From positions 2,232,001 to 2,296,000 of the forward strand of contig NZ_JAJJMM010000001.1 of assembly GCF_020905295.1 (NCBI RefSeq): a stretch of DNA of 64,000 nt, read 5' to 3'. The notes under the pieces are model-generated. The model saw only the letters and a program-made list of their open reading frames with translations. It was not told the DNA's origin and did not search any database. Below, piece by piece: positions 27,482 through 37,331 of this stretch (positions are counted from its first letter, which is position 1; the number at the start of each line of letters is the position of its first letter). This DNA comes from Flavobacterium piscisymbiosum. GTDB taxonomy: Bacteria > Bacteroidota > Bacteroidia > Flavobacteriales > Flavobacteriaceae. The position numbers and the translations under genes were made by a program.

Positions 27482-28120
27482 TTAAAAAAAATAGCCAACC
27501 GTTACTTGAAAAACCCGATTCTTCATATCATTAGTAATGAAATAATCTACGTCGCTTTCTTTGAAAACATTCGAATACGAAATATTATATCTTGCGTCTG
27601 CGTAAAATTTATCTTTAAACTGATAACCCAATCCAAGATTTACAGAAGTATCAATACTGCTTGAATACTTCTTAAGATCAAAACTCTCATGATTGTTATA
27701 ACCTAAAAAGTTATCCTGATATTTATTGTTTGCTTTTAAAAGTATTCCTATTTGAGGTCCTGCCTGTAGGCTTAGTCCTTTTACTACATAATATTTTAGC
27801 ATTACAGGAATGTTTAAGTAGTTCAGTTTAATGGTACCTTTATAATTCGAATTGGTTACATCCGGATCCGAAAAAGAACTTTTTACTCCTTGCTCGCTGT
27901 ACAATAATTCAGGTTGAATCGAGAAGTTTTTCGCCATAAGAATGTCGACCATAAATCCCGCGGTAAATCCTGTTTTGCTTGATGAGTTCAATTCACTTTC
28001 ATCAAAAGTAAGGCTCGAAATATTTAAACCTGCTTTTACGCCCAGTTTAACTTTTTGATTTTGAGCCATACAAGTAGCACTTAACCATAATGTGCATAGT
28101 ATTAGCGTATATTTTTTCAT
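27482..28120 (-). CDS. PorT-like outer-membrane beta-barrel protein
   Basis: A 212-residue protein with a signal peptide (about 1-19, ending ATCMAQ) and the usual pattern of the outer-membrane beta-barrel family that includes PorT: VKLGVKAGLNISSLTF at the start, GFTAGFMVDILMAKNFSIQPELLYSEQG in the middle, and a C-terminal aromatic end (VTVGYFF). It probably forms an eight-stranded barrel. It follows the giant protease gene by 65 bp, with a hairpin in the gap, so the two may share a transcript. This is a general family; a secretion role should not be assumed. Confidence 0.85.
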   Translation of the reverse strand: MKKYTLILCTLWLSATCMAQNQKVKLGVKAGLNISSLTFDESELNSSSKTGFTAGFMVDILMAKNFSIQPELLYSEQGVKSSFSDPDVTNSNYKGTIKLNYLNIPVMLKYYVVKGLSLQAGPQIGILLKANNKYQDNFLGYNNHESFDLKKYSSSIDTSVNLGLGYQFKDKFYADARYNISYSNVFKESDVDYFITNDMKNRVFQVTVGYFF

Positions 28121-28139
28121 AGCTTTTAGTTGTTTTTAA

Positions 28140-28171
28140 GAATGGTAACTCTCAAAAGAGAGCTACCGTTC
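28140..28171 (-). promoter_or_regulatory. Hairpin between the M4 protease gene and the barrel gene
   Basis: GGTAACTCTC and GAGAGCTACC pair with one mismatch around an AAAA loop, and the stem extends outward by GAAT/GTTC. In the direction of transcription only a weak T run follows. It could be a leaky terminator or an mRNA-stabilising hairpin. Confidence 0.5.
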
Positions 28172-28185
28172 TATCAGTAATTGAG

Positions 28186-31100
28186 TTACTTTTTAATAAT
28201 CTTGGCTGAATATTTTTTACCTTGTATCGTACAGTCTAAAATGTAAACTCCAGGAGTTAATGTACTTACATTTATGTTTGATGGCACATTGGTGTACGTT
28301 TTTGTAGATACTGTCTTGCCATCCATAGCGTAAATGTTGATTTTTGTTTCTCCTTGAAGGTTATCTCCAAGAAAAATATTTACATTATCAACAGCAGGAT
28401 TAGGGAACACTCTAAAAGGATTTGTTATTTTTCCTAAAAGCATACCTTTTGAGTCAAACGGTTTTGACAGACTATTGCATCCGTTAGCATTAGTTGCCTG
28501 AAGGCTGTAATTTCCTTCCCAGAAGGTAATGATCGATTTTTCGGTTGCATTTGGTATTGGTCTTTCATTTAAAAACCATTGATAAGATGCTGCTTCAACA
28601 TTAGAGGTTAATTTTTTGTCACCTGTTACCTGAATTTCCGGTACAATATTGTTTTCGAGAATAGAAATGGTAGTGCTAAAAGTTTTACCAATTCCGTTTT
28701 CATTGTAAACCGTTACAAAATAATTACCACTTTCAGTTATTACACGAGTTGGTTCTGTTGAACCGTCAAACCATTCGTAAGCATTGTAATTTCCTGGATT
28801 CAACACAACTTCAGGACCACAAAGACCTCCGCTTGCTAAATCTGATTCGAAACTGTCAAATTTTGCCGTTATAGTTTCTGTCAGTATACATCCGTCTTCT
28901 GTTACTAATGTTACAGTGTAATCTCCTTCTTTGGTAATTTCAATAGCATTAGAAACATCACCCGTACTCCATTTGTATGAAGCAACTTTCAATTTTTTAC
29001 CAGTAAAATTAGTTTTTGCATTTAGATACAAACTTTTACCTGCATATCCATGAATTATTGGACTATCGAATATTTTAATATCTGCTGATACTCCCTGATA
29101 TAGATAGTTTTTTATTTCGTTGTTCATCGGAATAAAATCACTTTCTAATTTCGCAATAAGATTAAATAAGTGAGAGTCACCACTTTCATCAAGTTTTGGT
29201 TGTTTTTTAAAAATATACTCTATACTTTCTCCCACAGGAATTCCGGCATCAACAATTTCTGAAATATTTTCAAGCGTGTTTGTATATCCTAAATCTAACT
29301 GAATTGCTTTTGCTGCAATTGCAATTTGTCCTTCATTGGTTAGTTTCACTTTAAATTCAGATCCGCCGCAAATATCTTTTGGTGACAATATTTGAACTGA
29401 TACATCTACAATAGGGTCTGAGATTAATTTTAAATCATCTAATACCATATAAGAATAACCTTCTGTCAAAGAATGTCTAAATCGTATCATGACAGATTTT
29501 CCGTTATATTTATTAAAATTAACGACTCCTTTTTGCCATTCTTTGTCCGAATGTTTTCCTTGATTCGTGATTTTCCAAGCTTCAATCCATTCGCCTCCTA
29601 AGGTTTTAATGTCTATACTAAGATCGTTGTTGGTATTACTGTCGACTGCATAATAAAACTCCATGGCAGTTGCATTATCAGACAACTTATATAGCGGCAT
29701 GATTAATTCGCCATAGTTAGAACCATTTTCAAGCGGATGGTAAAGCATTTTTGCAGCAGTATCTCCCGTATGATCTTTTGTAGGAATCGCTAAGTATTGA
29801 TTACCCGGAGTAACCACTACGCTCCATGGAAAAGTTTTATCACTTTGGCTTGAAACAAATCCTTTTGCTCCAAATAATGATCCTTCCGGCATATTTGAAA
29901 AAGTTTCAGTATCTAAGTCTGGAGCCTTTGCAATAACTTCAAAAGTTCCTTTAAGACTTTCTATCATAGCCTTTGGCTGGCCATCTACGTATGCTTTTAC
30001 ATTAATTTCATAATTTCCTGCCGGTAATTGCGGAATACCATTTATGGTGTAAACAATAGTCTGATATCGAAATATCGGATCTCCTTTTTCTAACACTACC
30101 GGTTGCCCCACCGCTATACCATTTTGAGAAATTTGATACTCTAAAGTCGCTTTATTAACGGTGCTATATGATAAATTTTTGACATTCATAAAAAATTGGT
30201 GTGTAGGAGCATCTTCAAATACTTTTTCGGCTACACTTAGATTAGATAACTGCAAATAATCTGCTGTTTCTTTGATTCTAATATAATCTACTGCAAAACC
30301 GTTAGCAAACAGTCCATTATCATCGTGTACAAATGCTATAAGAACACAAGGTTTTCCTGCATATGGTGTTAAATCTACATGGTACTCTATCCAATTAGTG
30401 ATATAAGACATTTTAAATATCTGTTCCCAGGTTTTACCTCCATCGGTACTTACTTTTACATATCCGTCAGAAAGTCTTTGTCCGTCACCAAAGCCATCAA
30501 ATACTAGATGTGCTTCTTTATAATTACTCAAATCAAATACAGGAGAAATCAACATATCATTTGAAGCGTCGCAATTGCATTTGTCATCATTACTCGCCAT
30601 AAAGTGATCATGACCTTCTAAAAACCATCCTGGTGAACCTAAATCTTTACTGGTTCCGTATTGCCAACCTGCACTATTGATGTTTTCAGTAGCTCTCCAT
30701 CCTTTATATTTCGTTGCCTCTTCAAAATCCATTGTATATGGAAGTACAGATACTTTCATGTCCTCATTATTCCAATTATCGAAATTGAATGTAAAAGAAT
30801 TGTTTTCCGGCCTAACATCCTGATTCATATCTTCAGGAAAAACAGAAACCGTAATGGTATTTCTGCCAATAGATTTTAAATTGATATTTGGAATCGAATA
30901 GCTTAATGTATCTCCATATTTAGTGAATGCCAATGTTACTTTTTCAATTTTTGAAAAAATTTCATTTTTTTCACTATCAAGAATTTTCACTGTAACATTT
31001 ACTTTCTCTTCGGTTGTTTTGAAATAATTAGCGATTTTAGCCGTTACCGTTACATTATCATTATTAATATCGCATGTTCCGGCTTCTGCTTTTGCTGTTG

Positions 31101-34100
31101 TCACTGCCAAATCATATGTCGCATTGCTTACACGAATGTTGTCTATAATAGCTCCTAAAAAGCCACTGTCATAATCGCTCATCATTACGCGGAAACGGAA
31201 AGCTCCTTTTTTACCTGCAAGTTCATCTAAATGTATTATAATTGGTTTTTTCTTAAAATCATTATTAATTCCGGTAAACCAAGGTCCTGATACTAAATCA
31301 TTATAATGTAAAGTTTCAGGATAATTAACACCTGTAACTTTTTTCCAGTTTTGATTATCTTCAGAATATTCAACAATTAATCCGTCATATCCTTTATAAA
31401 ATACATTTACCAAATCAAACTCAGCATAAGGAGAAGTAATATTTGTAAAATCAAATATTGGCGATTGTAATGTAAAATCAGCATTTGGAGCTATTTTTTC
31501 AGTACTTCCAAAAGGGACACATCCCCACAAATATTTCGATTTGGTATCTCTGAAAGAATACGTAGAGGGCTGCCATATAAACTTTTGATTGGTTTGTAGT
31601 GAATTTGAATACCAGCCTCCCGGTGTTTCTTCAAAATCCTGATAATACGGAAATTGATTTACAATACCGTTATAAACTGCATTCGTACCATTATTATTAG
31701 TTGTTACAGGGTCCTGGCTGTATGTTACAAAAGCTGAATACGTATGCAATCCAACTGCCGATAAGTCGATATTAACATTAAAAGGAATTGTCATTTCTGA
31801 GTTTCCTTTAAAAACGGCATCCAGTGTAATATCTTTCCATACAGTTACATTTCCAGGAAGCGTATTTAGATATCCTACTTTTAATTGCGATCCAGCCGGT
31901 ATATCCTTACACCCTAAATTATAGATCGTGATTGCCAAAGGATGACTTGCTGACAAAGTTCCTCCCGTATATGCCGGAAGATTTAATCCCACAACTTTAA
32001 TGTCAAAATCTTTTTGTGAAGGTGGAACTATAAAATTCGAAACAAAAGAAACCCCATCTTTTGGACCAAACGCTGTAATAGGATTAAGATCAATCTTAAC
32101 TTCTACATAGTTTACGATGATTGCACTTATAATATAAGGAATATTGTCCTGGATTTTTATAGTCCTTTCTTCGCCAACCGCCAGATCTTTATCAAAATTA
32201 ACAGCACCATCGTTGGTGTAAATAACATTATACCTACCACCAAAACCAGTTGTCATTAACCTTAATTTGTAATTTAAAGTTTTGTTTGCTTTAATTACAG
32301 TAGTTCCGGTATTTTTAATGTTAATATAAAAAGGTTCATTTCCTTTTAAAGACCCACAAGTAACTGAAGGATTTTCAACTGAAACCACAGATATTTGGGT
32401 ATCTGAATAAGCAGCTCCAATGCCAATCGCATACCAGGCATTAGTAACTTGTTTGTATTCTTCAGAACCTAATCCGTATAGATCTTCTGTAACCATTAAA
32501 GTTGCCTGACGCATATCTCTAAAGTTTGAAGAAGGAGATAAATACTCTGTAAGCGTTATGTAGGCAATTTTCTCTGCTTTATCAAGTCCGATAGCTTTAA
32601 TATCATAGCTGTTATTAAGATCATTTACGCCTTGTCCGCCTTCACTTAAAAGATAGAACCAGTAATTTGTAATTCCACTGTTCGTATGTACACCACCATT
32701 ATCGTAAGTAACAGCTGCTGGATTCACCCAATTTACTCCTCCATAAGTGTCTGGCTGCGCCTGAGCCTTTGGGTTAGACATGCTTCTCATGCTGCCATGA
32801 GTATACAATTCATTCCCCATCATCCAGATGTCTTCTCTTTTATCTTTTCCAACATAAAACTCAACAGCTACACCAAAGATATCACTGAAAGATTCATTCA
32901 TAGCACCAGATTCTCCCTGATAAATTAAACCAGCTGTAAAACGTGTTACACCGTGAGTTAATTCGTGTGCTGTAATTCCTAAACCAACATACGGACTATC
33001 AAAACCATCTCCAAATTGTGCCCAACCACCAGTCCAGGAAGCATTTTCGACATTGGTTCCTAGATGTGCCAGACCAATAATGCTCATTCCTTTGTCATCA
33101 ATACTATTTCGGTTAAATTTTTCGCCATAATATTCTATGGTTTTTTGCATACCCCAATGAATATCCATAGCAACTTCATCATGATCTTTATTATGCAACT
33201 CATTCCAGATATTATCATCATCAATAAATTCTGTGATTACTTCATCCGAAGCATTATCGGCGTGGTTCATATTCCAGGTAAACATTGGTACATTGTATTT
33301 GCCTTGTAGTCCTTCTAGTCTGTATCCGTCAGCATATTGTTTTGTATTAAATTCTACATCTCCAGAATATCTTGATTTACCTTTACCTAAGCTTTGTCCC
33401 GTAAAGGAAGCATGACTGCTTAAATCGATAGAAAGAATTACTTTTCCTGAGTTTGCATCTACATAAAAAGTGTGGCTGGATTGCGGATTAGTTGCATAAA
33501 TATCAAATTTCCAGGCCAGGTAATAGTCTTTAAGTTCGGAAGAAAAATTAGGCCCAACATAAACCAGCTCCCCCTGCGGTTTAGTGCTAATATCTTTACT
33601 AACTGCGGCACCTAATTTTTTACTCTCCCAAATATATTGTTTAGCATTTACAGTTTTAAGTGCATTTTCTAAAGCTGTTGATGCATTTATTTTATACTTG
33701 TTGCTTACTGATAATTTCTTGGCAGTGAAGCCAAAAGCATCAATCTTGGTTTTATTTTCTCTAACCTTGTAAATTGCGCCTTCGACAGGAACAGAATTAT
33801 GCAATTGCTGATAAGTGGCAAGCGTTCTGCCATGATTATCAGAGATTGATTTTAACTGCATTTTGTCTGAAGTCGATAAATCAAAATCGGTTTTTTTTAC
33901 TTCGAATATATTTTTAGCCGTTAGATTGGCAGATTTAGCAAAAGACTTCACTTTTGTACTCACAGAATCCTGCGGATTTGTTTTCTCAATGGTATTATTT
34001 AGTTTTTGCCCAAATAATTTTTCGCTTTCTTGTAATTGCTTTTTTATTGCATCACTTTCTTCCTGAGAAAGTTCTTTACCATTTATTTTCGGGTCTTGCT

Positions 34101-34314
34101 GCGTAATGAGATTACTAGGATCCTGACCAAAATTAGGGTCACTATTTGTCTTAGAAACCTGTTCTTTTGTCTGGCTCGTGACTGACGGTCCTAATGCCGT
34201 TTTTAGATTTCCTTGTGGTTTGTTTTGCAACGGTGACTGAGCCATTCCTACGGAACAGGCAAAGAAACCTAACAACACAAACAAATACTTGGTCTTGAAG
34301 TAAATTTGGTTCAT
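28186..34314 (-). CDS. Giant secreted M4 (thermolysin-like) metalloprotease with a type IX secretion tail
   Basis: A 2042-residue exported protease. In order: a signal peptide (about 1-25), an FTP/PepSY-type propeptide (about 120-290), and an M4 peptidase domain (about 330-640). In the peptidase domain HELTH (450-454) supplies two zinc ligands and the catalytic Glu, and Glu474 in MNESFSD supplies the third ligand at the family spacing of 24 residues from the first His. GGVHTNSGITNYW follows. The remaining 1350 residues are beta-rich modules, including CARDB-like and MAM/choice-of-anchor-like repeats and an Ig-like part. The C-terminus (last 75 or so) is a type A sorting domain (FRVFPNPAVDNVNI). 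Type IX secretion to the surface or medium is expected. Typical M4 enzymes have about 500-900 residues. Confidence 0.93.
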   Translation of the reverse strand: MNQIYFKTKYLFVLLGFFACSVGMAQSPLQNKPQGNLKTALGPSVTSQTKEQVSKTNSDPNFGQDPSNLITQQDPKINGKELSQEESDAIKKQLQESEKLFGQKLNNTIEKTNPQDSVSTKVKSFAKSANLTAKNIFEVKKTDFDLSTSDKMQLKSISDNHGRTLATYQQLHNSVPVEGAIYKVRENKTKIDAFGFTAKKLSVSNKYKINASTALENALKTVNAKQYIWESKKLGAAVSKDISTKPQGELVYVGPNFSSELKDYYLAWKFDIYATNPQSSHTFYVDANSGKVILSIDLSSHASFTGQSLGKGKSRYSGDVEFNTKQYADGYRLEGLQGKYNVPMFTWNMNHADNASDEVITEFIDDDNIWNELHNKDHDEVAMDIHWGMQKTIEYYGEKFNRNSIDDKGMSIIGLAHLGTNVENASWTGGWAQFGDGFDSPYVGLGITAHELTHGVTRFTAGLIYQGESGAMNESFSDIFGVAVEFYVGKDKREDIWMMGNELYTHGSMRSMSNPKAQAQPDTYGGVNWVNPAAVTYDNGGVHTNSGITNYWFYLLSEGGQGVNDLNNSYDIKAIGLDKAEKIAYITLTEYLSPSSNFRDMRQATLMVTEDLYGLGSEEYKQVTNAWYAIGIGAAYSDTQISVVSVENPSVTCGSLKGNEPFYINIKNTGTTVIKANKTLNYKLRLMTTGFGGRYNVIYTNDGAVNFDKDLAVGEERTIKIQDNIPYIISAIIVNYVEVKIDLNPITAFGPKDGVSFVSNFIVPPSQKDFDIKVVGLNLPAYTGGTLSASHPLAITIYNLGCKDIPAGSQLKVGYLNTLPGNVTVWKDITLDAVFKGNSEMTIPFNVNIDLSAVGLHTYSAFVTYSQDPVTTNNNGTNAVYNGIVNQFPYYQDFEETPGGWYSNSLQTNQKFIWQPSTYSFRDTKSKYLWGCVPFGSTEKIAPNADFTLQSPIFDFTNITSPYAEFDLVNVFYKGYDGLIVEYSEDNQNWKKVTGVNYPETLHYNDLVSGPWFTGINNDFKKKPIIIHLDELAGKKGAFRFRVMMSDYDSGFLGAIIDNIRVSNATYDLAVTTAKAEAGTCDINNDNVTVTAKIANYFKTTEEKVNVTVKILDSEKNEIFSKIEKVTLAFTKYGDTLSYSIPNINLKSIGRNTITVSVFPEDMNQDVRPENNSFTFNFDNWNNEDMKVSVLPYTMDFEEATKYKGWRATENINSAGWQYGTSKDLGSPGWFLEGHDHFMASNDDKCNCDASNDMLISPVFDLSNYKEAHLVFDGFGDGQRLSDGYVKVSTDGGKTWEQIFKMSYITNWIEYHVDLTPYAGKPCVLIAFVHDDNGLFANGFAVDYIRIKETADYLQLSNLSVAEKVFEDAPTHQFFMNVKNLSYSTVNKATLEYQISQNGIAVGQPVVLEKGDPIFRYQTIVYTINGIPQLPAGNYEINVKAYVDGQPKAMIESLKGTFEVIAKAPDLDTETFSNMPEGSLFGAKGFVSSQSDKTFPWSVVVTPGNQYLAIPTKDHTGDTAAKMLYHPLENGSNYGELIMPLYKLSDNATAMEFYYAVDSNTNNDLSIDIKTLGGEWIEAWKITNQGKHSDKEWQKGVVNFNKYNGKSVMIRFRHSLTEGYSYMVLDDLKLISDPIVDVSVQILSPKDICGGSEFKVKLTNEGQIAIAAKAIQLDLGYTNTLENISEIVDAGIPVGESIEYIFKKQPKLDESGDSHLFNLIAKLESDFIPMNNEIKNYLYQGVSADIKIFDSPIIHGYAGKSLYLNAKTNFTGKKLKVASYKWSTGDVSNAIEITKEGDYTVTLVTEDGCILTETITAKFDSFESDLASGGLCGPEVVLNPGNYNAYEWFDGSTEPTRVITESGNYFVTVYNENGIGKTFSTTISILENNIVPEIQVTGDKKLTSNVEAASYQWFLNERPIPNATEKSIITFWEGNYSLQATNANGCNSLSKPFDSKGMLLGKITNPFRVFPNPAVDNVNIFLGDNLQGETKINIYAMDGKTVSTKTYTNVPSNINVSTLTPGVYILDCTIQGKKYSAKIIKK

Positions 34315-34407
34315 TCTTTTAAATTTAAAATTAATATTTCAGTTTGCTTAGTTAATAGTCATGCTGTTTTATGGTTGATAGTAAACCATAGAAACGGTTT
34401 CCGGAAA

Positions 34408-34545
34408 TCAATTTTGGGGTTGATCTTTAGAATTGTCTTTTGTTATTTTTTCAAGAATTTTTAAAAGGGTTTTCTTTTTTGTTTTTGCTTCTTCTAAAAG
34501 TTGTTCTAAACTTTTAGAAGGTTCTTTTTTTTTCTTAGCGTTCAT
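34408..34545 (-). CDS. Small Lys-rich protein, 45 residues
   Basis: The minus strand from an ATG at 34545 to a TGA at 34408 encodes 45 residues starting MNAKKKKEPSKSLEQLLEEA. The composition (Lys and Glu alternating with Leu and Ile at helical spacing) predicts a charged amphipathic helix or coiled coil, not the random composition of an AT-rich gap. It lies in the 400-bp gap between the M4 protease and the TPR regulator. No family is recognised. Because it is short and lone, it may still be chance. Confidence 0.45.
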   Translation of the reverse strand: MNAKKKKEPSKSLEQLLEEAKTKKKTLLKILEKITKDNSKDQPQN

Positions 34546-34720
34546 TCCGGCGTATTTACATCGATTGGGTAAATGTAGAATGGAGCCATCTGTTTTGGAA
34601 AAAAAGGACTATTACAAAAACACTCTCAGGCGAAAAAGCATCACCCAAAAAACACTCAAAATAGTATAACGTAAACTAAAACAGGTGATTAGTTTAAATT
34701 TAAATTAAGGAGTATGTGAA

Positions 34721-36328
34721 CTAAATGGTATTGAGATAAGTGGAAAGATTTACTTTCTCATTGGTTAAATCGAACTTTTTGCGAAGTCTTGTTCGGGCAT
34801 TTTCTATGGATTTGAAAGATTGACCTGTAATTTGTGAAATTTCTTTTGTGGTTAAATCCAGATATAGCAACGCACATAATCTGCGGTCTTTAGGAGTAAG
34901 AGAAGGATAATCGACCGTTAGTTTATCAAAGAAAGATTTATGAACCTGCTCAAAACTTATTTCAAATTCTTTCCAGATATCGGTATTCAGATTTTTTTCA
35001 AGACGTTTTAAGACTATATCAATAGCTTGCTGCATCTCTTTATTAACCGTTTTGAGTTTAATTTGTTTAAGATCAGTCAGGATTTCATTAATACTATCTG
35101 TACGATGTATTTCTGCCATTGCCTTTCCTATGAGTACCTTTTTCTTGGCTTCAAGGCTTTCGTTTAAGGCTTTCATATTCGATTTTAACTTCTCTTGTTC
35201 GAGCTGGTTTTTGATATTTCTGTTACGATATTTTATCAATAAAATAATTAAAATCAATATGCCTACAACCAGTATTAAACCAACTACAAAATACTTGAAT
35301 AGCCTTTTTTGCTCAATAAGTGTTTTTATCTGGGTACGAACTTTGTAATCCTGTTCAAGTTTTATTCTTTCTATGTTTACAGCTTTTTCTTCGACATGTA
35401 TACTATCGTTGATTGCATTGTATTTTTGAAAATAATACACCGCATTTTTATAATCTTCTTTGCTAACATATACCTGATAAAGTATTTTGTTGAGGTTTAG
35501 ACCTGAATAGGTATATAGATTTTCTTTACGTAATTCTAATGCCTTTTTTGCATTTACAATTACCTCATCATACTTTTTTTCTTTAAGTTTATATTCAGAG
35601 AAAGATTCATAAACGAAAGCCTGTCCTAAATTATCAATATGATTGTTTAATAAAGAAAAAGCTTTGTCAAAATAAAAATCAGCATTGGTCTTATCTTTCT
35701 TTAAAGCATAAGCTCTTGCTAAATTGGTACAGACATTAATCTTTAAAGCATCGTCTTTTATGAACTTATTTATAGAATACGCCTTTTGATAATAATACAA
35801 GGAAGAATCTAATTTTGTATTGAGATATAAAGTACCAATATTGTTTAAGATTTTTACAAGCTTAACAGAATCATTTTTAGATTGCTGATAGCGATAAACG
35901 TTAAGGAAAAATTTTAATGCTTTTTCTTTGTTATTTCCTACCGCATAAATAATTGCCAGATTGTTTTCTAATTTGGATATTTCCTCAAGATTGCCGTTGT
36001 TTTTATAAATATCATACGCTTTCAAATAATACTGTAGAGCAATATCTAAAACGTCTTTTGATGCATACATTTTACCTGTTGTAATGTAAACATTTGCCAG
36101 AGTAACTTCTGATTCCTTTGTTTTTTTTGCTTCCGTCTCCGCTAATTCGATGTATTTTAATGCCCTGTCCCAATCAGATTTTTGAAGATTTAATGCAATT
36201 TTCCGACACAGTTCTACTTTTTTCTGATGATCATTTATACCATTCAAACTGTCAATCATTTCTTTAGTTGACTGCGAATGAATAGTAAAAGAAAGTAAAA
36301 GAAATAAAATGGAAAATAATCGTGCCAT
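34721..36328 (-). CDS. TPR protein with a membrane segment and a LuxR-type DNA-binding domain
   Basis: I choose the ATG at 36328, which gives an N-terminal signal-like segment (MARLFSILFLLLSFTIHSQS). The longer frame to 36619 has no domain. The 535-residue product has at least five TPR repeats (about 30-320), one membrane segment (about 343-365, FKYFVVGLILVVGILILIILL), a coiled coil, and a C-terminal helix-turn-helix with LTPKDRRLCALLYLDLTTKE and KSIENARTRLRKKF. This matches the Bacteroidota TPR/LuxR regulators, in which a periplasmic TPR sensor is linked to a cytoplasmic DNA-binding domain. The target is unknown. Confidence 0.88.
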   Translation of the reverse strand: MARLFSILFLLLSFTIHSQSTKEMIDSLNGINDHQKKVELCRKIALNLQKSDWDRALKYIELAETEAKKTKESEVTLANVYITTGKMYASKDVLDIALQYYLKAYDIYKNNGNLEEISKLENNLAIIYAVGNNKEKALKFFLNVYRYQQSKNDSVKLVKILNNIGTLYLNTKLDSSLYYYQKAYSINKFIKDDALKINVCTNLARAYALKKDKTNADFYFDKAFSLLNNHIDNLGQAFVYESFSEYKLKEKKYDEVIVNAKKALELRKENLYTYSGLNLNKILYQVYVSKEDYKNAVYYFQKYNAINDSIHVEEKAVNIERIKLEQDYKVRTQIKTLIEQKRLFKYFVVGLILVVGILILIILLIKYRNRNIKNQLEQEKLKSNMKALNESLEAKKKVLIGKAMAEIHRTDSINEILTDLKQIKLKTVNKEMQQAIDIVLKRLEKNLNTDIWKEFEISFEQVHKSFFDKLTVDYPSLTPKDRRLCALLYLDLTTKEISQITGQSFKSIENARTRLRKKFDLTNEKVNLSTYLNTI

Positions 36329-36525
36329 TGTGTTAAAAAAAATATAGGGAAGAATTTCAAAATTAAACAAAATATAAAGGATCAGAATAGTCTTTAAACG
36401 ATAAATTTCATTTTGTGTTGTTTTGTCTGATTTTTTCTTTCGAATAGTGTTCAATTCAACTAAAAATATAATAACGATACTAGTTTTGTTTAATCTATAA
36501 GGAGTTAATGTGCTAGTTAAAAGTT

Positions 36526-36565
36526 CAAAAAAAAGTCTGCAGAACCAAATTGATTTTGCAGACTT
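36526..36565 (-). terminator. Terminator after the AAA ATPase gene
   Basis: AAGTCTGCA and TGCAGACTT form a 9-bp stem around a 15-base loop. On the minus strand eight T residues follow. It lies 23 bp beyond the stop at 36588 and upstream of the TPR regulator. Confidence 0.85.
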
Positions 36566-36587
36566 CTTATTTATATATTTTCTTTTT

Positions 36588-37301
36588 TTACAACAACTTC
36601 TGAACTTCCAACTCTGCAATAATTTGCTTTTTCATTATAGTATGAACATAATCTTTGGCCTCAGCATAAGAAATAGAATACCTGCGTGGAATATCTTGTA
36701 AATGAGTAGGGAAGCTGCTTAGTAATTTATCATAATAAAGATCTAATTCGCTTTCGCTTGGCATTTCGAATTGTAAGCGCAATTGAAATCGTCGCAATAA
36801 AGCGGTGTCAATGGTATGATAATGATTGGTAGCACAAATAAGCAAACTATCCGTTGGTAAATAATCAATCAACTGAATAATAGTATTTACCAAACGTCTC
36901 ATTTCGCCAACGTCTTTGTCATCGCTATCCCGGCTTTTACCAATCTGATCGAATTCGTCTAAAAATAATACAGATTTTTCTCTGATCGCTTTATCGAATA
37001 TCGCTTTTACATTTTTTGAAGTTTCACCAATTCGGGCATTGATTAAAGTACTCAGATTGATAATTACGATATTTTTGTTCAAAGCAGTTGCGATCGCTTT
37101 TGCCGTTGTCGTTTTACCGCAGCCGGAATGACCGTGAAGTAATATTTTGTTATCTACTTTAAGATTGTACTTTTTTAATTCTTCAAGATATTGATGCTCT
37201 TTGATGGTTTGATTTAAGGCAGCTTTATTTTCTTCACTAAAAAGTAAATCGGCTAAAGTTATTTTTTCGGTATCGTTTACGGTAAGTTCGTATAGATTCA
37301 T
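36588..37301 (-). CDS. AAA+ ATPase of the central-domain type
   Basis: The ATG at 37301 (the frame is open to 37322) gives a 237-residue protein with a single AAA+ module. It has Walker A GHSGCGKT (57-64), Walker B SVLFLDEFDQ, sensor 1 LLICATNHYHT, and the paired arginines ALLRRFQLRL that act as Arg fingers between subunits. The N-terminal 45 residues are a small helical part with no known domain. The closest known look-alikes are bacterial spastin/FtsH-like AAA proteins, but the substrate is unknown. It lies 30 bp after yggS on the same strand and may share its transcript. Confidence 0.88.
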   Translation of the reverse strand: MNLYELTVNDTEKITLADLLFSEENKAALNQTIKEHQYLEELKKYNLKVDNKILLHGHSGCGKTTTAKAIATALNKNIVIINLSTLINARIGETSKNVKAIFDKAIREKSVLFLDEFDQIGKSRDSDDKDVGEMRRLVNTIIQLIDYLPTDSLLICATNHYHTIDTALLRRFQLRLQFEMPSESELDLYYDKLLSSFPTHLQDIPRRYSISYAEAKDYVHTIMKKQIIAELEVQKLL

Positions 37302-37331
37302 CTGAATTTTTATTTGGTGCAAAATTAGATT

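Noticed and set aside
36329..36619. N-terminal extension of the TPR/LuxR regulator
   Set aside because: The extension lacks any domain and crosses the terminator of the AAA gene, while Met at 36328 starts a clean signal-like segment.
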